Assembly (NCBI GenBank): GCA_021790955.1
Contig: JAJYFI010000087.1
Location: 1-6,796 of the forward strand
Direction: 5' to 3'
DNA from: a bacterium
GTDB taxonomy: Bacteria; Elusimicrobiota; Elusimicrobia; UBA1565; UBA9628
DNA: 6,796 bases
Part shown: positions 1-4,174 of the stretch, one piece after another
Layout: each line of letters starts with the position of its first letter
Position numbering within the stretch: position 1 is the stretch's first letter
Made by a program: the position numbers and the translations under genes
Notes under the pieces: generated by a model
The model's input: only the letters and a program-made list of their open reading frames with translations
Database searches by the model: none
What the model was told of the DNA's origin: nothing

Positions 1-1
1 G

Positions 2-376
2 AAGAGGGTCTTCAAGCGCAAGTTCTTCCCCGGCTACCTTCTCGTCGATATGAAGGTCGACGAAGAGACCTATTGGCTCGTGCGGGGGGTGCCGGGAGTG
101 ACGGGCTTCCTGGGCGACCCCAAGCCCGCGCCGCTGCCGGACGAGGAGGTCAGGGGGATCTTGGAGCTGGCCGAGGCCTCGGCCCAGTCCAAGCCCAAGC
201 CCGCCGTGCAGTTTGAGAAGGGGGAGAGCGTTCGCATCATCGAAGGCCCCTTCCGGCATTTCATGGGCGTTGTCGAGGAGGTCAACGAGCCCAAGGCTAA
301 GATCAAGGCCATGGTGACGATCTTCGGCCGCCCCACCCCGGTCGAGCTCGACTTCCTGCAGGTGGAGAAAGTCTGA
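2..376 (+). CDS. nusG: Transcription termination/antitermination factor NusG, 3' part
   Basis: NusG binds the RNA polymerase clamp through its NGN domain and contacts Rho or ribosomal protein S10 through its KOW domain. The window holds the last 124 residues; a complete protein is usually about 180, so roughly the first third lies outside. The open frame runs from base 2 with no start. Visible here are the end of the NGN domain, including the conserved FFPGYLLVDM stretch (bases about 23-52) and the GVPGVTGFLG segment, then a linker. The KOW domain follows from FEKGESVRIIEGPF to the C-terminal ELDFLQVEKV. The next gene is rplK, 18 nt downstream, which is the usual order and supports the call. 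The M at base 50 is internal, not the start. Confidence 0.96.
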   Translation, partial: KRVFKRKFFPGYLLVDMKVDEETYWLVRGVPGVTGFLGDPKPAPLPDEEVRGILELAEASAQSKPKPAVQFEKGESVRIIEGPFRHFMGVVEEVNEPKAKIKAMVTIFGRPTPVELDFLQVEKV

Positions 377-383
377 GATCTAA

Positions 384-390
384 GAGAGGA
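384..390 (+). promoter_or_regulatory. Shine-Dalgarno sequence of rplK
   Basis: The purine-rich GAGAGGA lies 4 nt before the ATG at 395, inside the 18-nt nusG-rplK gap. The gap is too short for a promoter or a structured L1-binding leader, so rplK is most simply co-transcribed with nusG. Confidence 0.7.
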
Positions 391-394
391 ATCT

Positions 395-826
395 ATGCCC
401 CCCAAAAAAGTCAAAACCCAGATCAAGTTGCAGATTCCGGCCGCCGGCGCCAATCCGGCGCCGCCCGTCGGGCCGGCCCTTGGGCAGCACGGCGTCAATA
501 TCATGGATTTCTGCAAGCAGTTCAACGAGAAGACCAAATCCATGGAGGCCGGCATGACGATCCCCGTCGTCATCACGGTGTTCGAGGACCGTTCCTTCAC
601 CTTCGTCACCAAGATGCCTCCGATCGCCTCGCTTTTGAAACGTGCGGCAGGCCTTGCCAAAGCCTCCGGGGAGCCCAACCGCAACAAGGTGGGCAAGGTC
701 TCCCTCAAGCAGGCCCAGGAGATCGCCCAGCAGAAAATGCCGGATTTGAACACCCGCGACCTTGCGGCGGCGGTCGAAATGGTGAAGGGCACCGCGCGCT
801 CGATGGGCATCGAGGTCGTAACTTAA
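395..826 (+). CDS. rplK: 50S ribosomal protein L11
   Basis: L11 builds the GTPase-associated centre of the large subunit together with 23S rRNA helices 43/44, and is needed for factor-dependent GTP hydrolysis and RelA activation. At 143 residues it has the usual length. The N-terminal domain shows the hallmark PAPPVGPALGQHGVNIMDFC (residues about 22-41) with the proline pair that forms the thiostrepton/factor contact. The C-terminal rRNA-binding domain carries the KVGKVSLKQAQEIAQQKMPD segment and ends in a typical GTARSMGIEV. The segment before PAPP reads PAAGAN, where PAGKAN or PAGKAT is more usual, so a commonly conserved lysine is missing; this is a minor family variation. The ATG at 395 has a good Shine-Dalgarno sequence. 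It sits between nusG and rplA, the canonical position. Confidence 0.98.
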   Translation: MPPKKVKTQIKLQIPAAGANPAPPVGPALGQHGVNIMDFCKQFNEKTKSMEAGMTIPVVITVFEDRSFTFVTKMPPIASLLKRAAGLAKASGEPNRNKVGKVSLKQAQEIAQQKMPDLNTRDLAAAVEMVKGTARSMGIEVVT

Positions 827-831
827 GAAAG

Positions 832-880
832 CGGTGCCAGGCTTTGACTTTTGCGGAACAAAAGTCAAAGCCTGGCACCG
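832..880. repeat. Perfect 22-bp inverted repeat (hairpin) between rplK and rplA
   Basis: Bases 832-853 (CGGTGCCAGG then CTTTGACTTTTG) are the exact reverse complement of 859-880 (CAAAAGTCAAAG then CCTGGCACCG), leaving only the 5-nt loop CGGAA. It fills most of the 67-nt gap and ends one base before the AAAAGGA that serves rplA. There is no T-run after either arm, so it does not look like a Rho-independent terminator. The long unbroken stem and short loop do not match the internal-loop structure expected of an L1 autoregulatory site. The GGTGCCAGG...CCTGGCACC ends resemble dispersed REP/RAYT-type palindromes of other genomes, by recollection only. No second copy was found in this window. It is most likely a small mobile palindrome, or a structural or processing element. 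Confidence 0.9.
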
Positions 881-882
881 AA

Positions 883-887
883 AAGGA
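883..887 (+). promoter_or_regulatory. Shine-Dalgarno sequence that fixes the rplA start
   Basis: AAGGA lies 6 nt before the ATG at 894 and just outside the right arm of the 832-880 hairpin. It supports ATG 894 over the in-frame GTG at 834, which lies inside the hairpin and would add 20 residues unlike any L1 N-terminus. Confidence 0.75.
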
Positions 888-893
888 TCAGCC

Positions 894-1577
894 ATGGGAA
901 AAAGAAGCGCAGCGCTGGAAAAGGAAGTCAACGTCGAGAAGCCCTATCCGTTGGCCGAGGCCGCGGCCCTGGTCAAGAAGCTTGCGACGGCCAAGTTCGA
1001 CGAGTCGGTGGAGCTCCACGTCAAGCTCGGCGTCGACCCCAAGCAGGCCGACCAGCAGGTGCGCGGCACCGTCGTGTTGCCCCACGGCCTCGGCAAGTCG
1101 AAGAAGGTCGCGGTGCTGACCCGCGGCGAGAAGCAGCGCGACGCCAGCGCCGCCGGGGCGGATCGGGTGGGCGCGGACGAGCTTATCGCCGAGATCGCGG
1201 GCGGCAAGATGGATTTCGACATCCTCGTTGCGACGCCGGACATCATGAAGGATTTGGCGAAGCTGGGCAAAGTCCTCGGTCCCCGCGGCCTCATGCCCAA
1301 CCCCAAGAGCGGCACCGTCACCATGGACGTCGCCAGGACCGTCAAGGAGCTTAAAGCCGGCCGCATCGAGTACAAGACGGACGAGTACGGGATCATCCAC
1401 GCCGTCGTGGGCAAAGCCTCCTTTGAGCCGGGAAAGATCGCGGACAACGCCCGTGCGGTCCTCGAGGCCCTGGTTAAGGCGAAGCCCTCGGCGTCCAAGG
1501 GGATTTACCTCCAAACCGTCTCCATGGCCTCGACGATGGGCCCCGGCGTTCCCGTGGACGCGTCGCAGAAGTTCTAG
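894..1577 (+). CDS. rplA: 50S ribosomal protein L1
   Basis: L1 forms the mobile L1 stalk that guides deacylated tRNA out of the E site, and in many bacteria it represses its own L11-L1 mRNA. With the ATG at 894 it has 227 residues, the normal size of about 230. The order is typical: an N-terminal basic segment, then KPYPLAEAAALVKKLATAKF, then the RGTVVLPHGLGK motif, then the L1 signature KVLGPRGLMPNPKSGTVT in the second domain. The C-terminus STMGPGVPVD is also typical. A GTG at 834 is in frame but would translate the hairpin repeat into MPGFDFCGTKVKAWHRKGSA, which has no L1 character, so it is rejected. The downstream gene is not rplJ, as expected, but a SCO-type protein 4 nt after the stop. 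Confidence 0.97.
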   Translation: MGKRSAALEKEVNVEKPYPLAEAAALVKKLATAKFDESVELHVKLGVDPKQADQQVRGTVVLPHGLGKSKKVAVLTRGEKQRDASAAGADRVGADELIAEIAGGKMDFDILVATPDIMKDLAKLGKVLGPRGLMPNPKSGTVTMDVARTVKELKAGRIEYKTDEYGIIHAVVGKASFEPGKIADNARAVLEALVKAKPSASKGIYLQTVSMASTMGPGVPVDASQKF

Positions 1578-1581
1578 CGCT

Positions 1582-2208
1582 GTGCTCAGGCCTCTGGGCT
1601 ACGTCCTCTGGATTCCCCTGGGCTTTGTCGGCGCGACGGGCACGGCGTTTCTGGCTTCGAATCTTTCCGGAGGCTTGTCCCGGTGGCACGCGCGCGCCGA
1701 TATGTCCGCGGCAAGGCCGGCGGCGTCCGCTGATTTCGGGCTTGTCCCGGTTTTTCGCCTCAAAGACGCCTCCGGGCGATTCGTTTCCAACAAAGCCTTC
1801 GCGGGAGAGCCTTGGGTCGCCGCCTTCATCTTCACGCGTTGCCGGACGCTCTGCCCGATGATGGCGGACAGGATGCAGGCTTTGCGGAAGCTCGCTCCAT
1901 GGCTGAGGCTCGTCTCTTTCAGCGTGGATCCATCCGATACGCCGGCGGTCTTGTCGCGCTACCGCAAGGAGCGGGGGCTGGATTGGACTTTTTTGACGGG
2001 CGGGCCCGGGCAAGTCGCTTCCTTGAGCGTTCGGGGATTTCATTTGGGGGCGAAGACGCCGAGAGGGGACGCTGCGGCGATCATGCATTCAAACAAGCTT
2101 GTCCTGGTGGATGCGCGAGGCCGCATCCGAGGGTATTTTGACGGCTCGGCCAGCGCCTCCGTGGCGGCGCTGGCTCATCAGGCGGCTCTTGGGAGGGGAA
2201 AACGATGA
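1582..2208 (+). CDS. SCO1/SenC/PrrC-family copper chaperone, membrane-anchored
   Basis: SCO proteins are thioredoxin-fold proteins outside the cytoplasmic membrane that bind copper and help assemble the CuA or CuB site of haem-copper oxidases; some act in thiol-redox sensing. With the GTG at 1582 the protein has 208 residues. Residues about 5-25 form one hydrophobic helix (N-terminal anchor or uncleaved signal), followed by a soluble domain from about 50. The family metal site is complete: CRTLC (Cys87 and Cys91) in FTRCRTLCPMM, and His169 in MHSNKLVLVDARGRIRGYF. The SVDPSDTP stretch (115-121) is also typical. The start is 4 nt after the rplA stop, with only a weak AGAAG upstream, so translation may depend on reinitiation. 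The reading frame stays open further upstream, but only as a shadow of rplA. The family call is firm; the specific target oxidase is not known from this window. Confidence 0.93.
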   Translation: MLRPLGYVLWIPLGFVGATGTAFLASNLSGGLSRWHARADMSAARPAASADFGLVPVFRLKDASGRFVSNKAFAGEPWVAAFIFTRCRTLCPMMADRMQALRKLAPWLRLVSFSVDPSDTPAVLSRYRKERGLDWTFLTGGPGQVASLSVRGFHLGAKTPRGDAAAIMHSNKLVLVDARGRIRGYFDGSASASVAALAHQAALGRGKR

Positions 2209-2519
2209 AGCGGTTCATGGCTGCGGCCTTTTCGTTGATTCTAGGGATCGGCGCCTGGACCGCCTGCGCCGGCCATCCCGAGAGCCACATGACGATAGGC
2301 GTCATCAAGGAAATCCAACATGGCGGCGACACCCTTGTCATCGATCACAAGTCCTTCCCGGGGTTTATGGAGGGGATGACGATGCCCTTCGGTCTCGCGG
2401 ACCCGAAGCTGTCCCAGGGCCTTAAAGTCGGGGACCGCGTGCGTTTCACCATCACCCGGCAGGGCGACGCGTGGCCGATCACGGCCATCGAGAAGATCGG
2501 CAAGCGTCCGGCGCCTTAG
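2205..2519 (+). CDS. Small exported CusF-like copper-binding protein
   Basis: The protein has 104 residues: a basic start and hydrophobic segment (about 4-20) as export signal, then one small OB-like domain of the CusF/CopB metal-binding type (about 30-98). Likely Cu(I) ligands are His48, Met58 and Met60, in DHKSFPGFMEGMTMPF. E. coli CusF has a tryptophan three residues before its first ligand methionine; here that position is Met55, giving a third methionine (family comparison from memory). Cys21 follows WTA, a poor lipobox because of the tryptophan at -3, so either a lipoprotein or a soluble periplasmic protein is possible. The ATG overlaps the SCO stop as ATGA, with GGAGGGG upstream, so the two are translationally coupled. 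It probably supplies or buffers copper for the SCO protein or a nearby exporter. Confidence 0.88.
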   Translation: MKRFMAAAFSLILGIGAWTACAGHPESHMTIGVIKEIQHGGDTLVIDHKSFPGFMEGMTMPFGLADPKLSQGLKVGDRVRFTITRQGDAWPITAIEKIGKRPAP

Positions 2520-2525
2520 GGCGCT
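2510..2525. other. Short symmetric stem over the convergent stop codons
   Basis: GCGCC (2511-2515) pairs with GGCGC (2520-2524) around the loop TTAG, which contains both stop codons. A G-T wobble pair can extend it by one. No T-tract follows on either strand, so termination activity is doubtful; base composition alone could produce it. Confidence 0.3.
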
Positions 2526-3250
2526 GTCCCCGTCCGCAGAAGGGCCAGAGCCTTGGGTCCCTCGACGCCAAGGATGGCGATCCCGAGACCCAGGCTCGCG
2601 AGCCCCGTCACGCGGGCCAAAGCCGCGTAGGCGCCCGCCCATCGCCCCAGAACCCAGCCGGCGGCCCGCTCCATGAGGAGGCTCAGGCCCGCCATGCCGG
2701 CCATCGTCCCCAGGCCGAAAACGGCCAAGTAAAAGAGGGCCTCGCGGCGGCCGGGGATGAGCGCGAGGATCGCGAGCGCGACGGCGGCGCTTCCTGAAAG
2801 ACCGTGAACGAGCCCGACGAGGAAAGAACGCCTGAAGGGCGGCTTGGCCCCATGGAGATGCGGGTGGGAATGCGGTGGGGAGACGGAAGCTCGGGGGTCA
2901 TGTCCGTGAGCGAGGTCGTCGTGCCGGTGGGCGTGCTCGTGAGCGATAATCCGGCCGCCTCCCATCGGACGAAGGAGATTGGAGACGCCGAGCGCCGCGA
3001 GAACCGCGCCGACGGCCGACTCCGCGGCGGGCGCCCAAAAGGGAGGCAGGCGCAGCCTCGATAAAACGATCGCCCCGCCCACGAGAAAAAGCGTCAGGGC
3101 ATGCCCCGCCCCCCAAGTCGTCCCCAGCCTCCAGGCGTGGCCGCGGCGCGGCGAGGAGGCGACGAAAGTCGAGACGGCGGCGACGTGATCGGGATCGGCC
3201 GCGTGCCTCAGCCCCAGCAGAAACCCCAGGCCCAGAACCGACAGGAACAC
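2516..3250 (-). CDS. NicO/UreH-type metal permease with His-rich loop
   Basis: This is a polytopic inner-membrane protein of 244 residues related to the nickel/cobalt transporter superfamily (NiCoT, NicO, UreH). The first helix carries the HX4DH signature in RHAADPDHVAAV (His16, Asp21, His22), which is the metal-selecting motif of the superfamily. A second helix has WGAGHALTLF (His50). Hydrophobic stretches lie at about 3-14, 46-63, 75-93, 142-165, 172-192 and 208-228. Between the two halves is a loop (104-133) with ten histidines, followed by VHGLSGSAAV (His149), a motif common in UreH-like proteins. The GTG at 3250 has no clear Shine-Dalgarno sequence and no better start was found; it lies 44 nt after the dsbA-like gene, so one transcript is likely. 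Nickel or cobalt is the family expectation; the copper-related neighbours leave the actual substrate open. Confidence 0.87.
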   Translation of the reverse strand: MFLSVLGLGFLLGLRHAADPDHVAAVSTFVASSPRRGHAWRLGTTWGAGHALTLFLVGGAIVLSRLRLPPFWAPAAESAVGAVLAALGVSNLLRPMGGGRIIAHEHAHRHDDLAHGHDPRASVSPPHSHPHLHGAKPPFRRSFLVGLVHGLSGSAAVALAILALIPGRREALFYLAVFGLGTMAGMAGLSLLMERAAGWVLGRWAGAYAALARVTGLASLGLGIAILGVEGPKALALLRTGTAP

Positions 3251-3294
3251 GCTGTTGGTGATCGGGGAAGGAAGCCTAACCCTGTTTCCTGCCG

Positions 3295-4092
3295 TTACGA
3301 CTTGTTTCCAGCCCGCGTGGCGTCGATTTTGTTGATAAGGTCGACGAAGTAAGGGAGCGGGTAAGCTCCGGCGACGGGAACGCCGTTGATGAGAAATCCG
3401 GGCGTTCCCATCAGCCCGAATTTTTTCGCCTCGGCCTGGTCTTGAGCGATGCGATCCTTGACTTTGGAGCTCCGGGCGTCCTTGGCGAGCTTGGCGACGT
3501 CGAGCCCAAGGGCCTTGGCGGTCTTCTTGTAGAAATCCTCGCCGAGCTCCGACTGATGCTTGAAGAATTCGTCATGAAGCTTCCAGGCCTTTTTCTTGTT
3601 CTGGAGGGCCGCGGCGTAGAACCATTCGGCGGCGGGCATCGCGTTGGGATGCATGGGGAGGGGATTGTTCTTATAGACGAGGCGCAGGTCGTTGCCGTAC
3701 TTGGCGCGCAAGGCGTCCACTGTTTGCTCGGCTCGGCTGCAGTACGGGCATTGAAAGTCCGAGTATTCGATGAGAGTGTATTTGGCGTCGGGGTTTCCCT
3801 CGGTCAGGGACCACGAGTGAATGACGGGCTTATACGGGTTCTTGATCGCCTCCGCGGTCTTCTGCTTTTGCTCCTCCTCGCGCTCCTGCTGCTGGCGCAT
3901 CATCTCCTGCTGGTAGGCCTTCTGGAAGACCTCCATGAACTCCTTCGGGTGGTCCCGGATCAAGTCGAACACGATCTCGGGATTTTTGTCCAGGACGGCT
4001 TTCAGGTCTTTCTTGGAGATGCTGGCCGCCGCGGCGGAAAGGCCCGAGGCGGATAAAATGACACCGGCGAGAAGGGCGGAAATTTTTTTCAC
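3295..4092 (-). CDS. Exported DsbA/ScsC-like thiol-disulfide oxidoreductase
   Basis: This is a predicted extracytoplasmic thioredoxin-fold protein that oxidises or isomerises disulfides. From the GTG at 4092 it has 265 residues: signal peptide (1 to about 23, ending LSAAAAS), then a helical N-terminal segment (26-85) with KNPEIVFDLIRDHP and a Gln/Glu-rich stretch likely to be coiled coil. The DsbA-like domain follows, with catalytic CPYC (115-118) in SDFQCPYCSRAEQ and the cis-proline loop GTPGF (Pro231). The N-terminal segment resembles the oligomerising stalk of ScsC and Com1-like proteins, whose ScsC member is linked to copper tolerance; this similarity is by eye. The frame is open to 4185 but the extension covers ispG and has no signal character. 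The GTG at 4092 has GGAGG 11 nt upstream and gives a clean signal peptide. The gene precedes the NicO-type permease. Confidence 0.9.
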   Translation of the reverse strand: MKKISALLAGVILSASGLSAAAASISKKDLKAVLDKNPEIVFDLIRDHPKEFMEVFQKAYQQEMMRQQQEREEEQKQKTAEAIKNPYKPVIHSWSLTEGNPDAKYTLIEYSDFQCPYCSRAEQTVDALRAKYGNDLRLVYKNNPLPMHPNAMPAAEWFYAAALQNKKKAWKLHDEFFKHQSELGEDFYKKTAKALGLDVAKLAKDARSSKVKDRIAQDQAEAKKFGLMGTPGFLINGVPVAGAYPLPYFVDLINKIDATRAGNKS

Positions 4093-4103
4093 GTTCGTCG
4101 TTT

Positions 4104-4108
4104 CCTCC
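4104..4108 (-). promoter_or_regulatory. Shine-Dalgarno sequence supporting the GTG start of the dsbA-like gene
   Basis: On the minus strand GGAGG lies 11 nt before the GTG at 4092-4090. The spacing is slightly long, but this is the only strong site near the codon that begins the signal peptide, so it argues against the longer frame starting at 4185. Confidence 0.6.
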
Positions 4109-4160
4109 AGCGTTAGGCTGTCTTGGCCGTCTCGGTCCAGCAAGGAAGGATAGCATTTTC

Positions 4161-4166
4161 TATAAT
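4161..4166 (+). promoter_or_regulatory. Consensus -10 hexamer (TATAAT) just before ispG
   Basis: TATAAT occurs in a locally AT-rich patch of an otherwise GC-rich 82-bp divergent spacer. A start site about 7 nt downstream would fall at 4173-4175, on or next to the ispG GTG. No TTGACA-like -35 is present at 15-19 nt, and no extended TG motif. The opposite strand across the same patch has only a weak promoter-like pair facing the dsbA-like gene. Confidence 0.55.
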
Positions 4167-4174
4167 AAATCTCC

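Noticed and set aside
832..880. Rho-independent terminator between rplK and rplA
   Set aside because: The stem is strong, but no T-run follows the right arm (next bases AAAAGGATCA), and on the other strand the sequence after the hairpin is CTTTCTTAAG, which is only weakly T-rich. Termination here would also cut off rplA.
834..893. In-frame GTG upstream giving L1 a 20-residue N-terminal extension
   Set aside because: The extension is translated entirely from the palindrome and its flank, has no L1 similarity and no ribosome binding site; ATG 894 has a good one and gives the normal length.
70..931. Antisense frames over nusG, rplK and the rplA start
   Set aside because: They mirror conserved genes, have low-complexity composition and no domain features.
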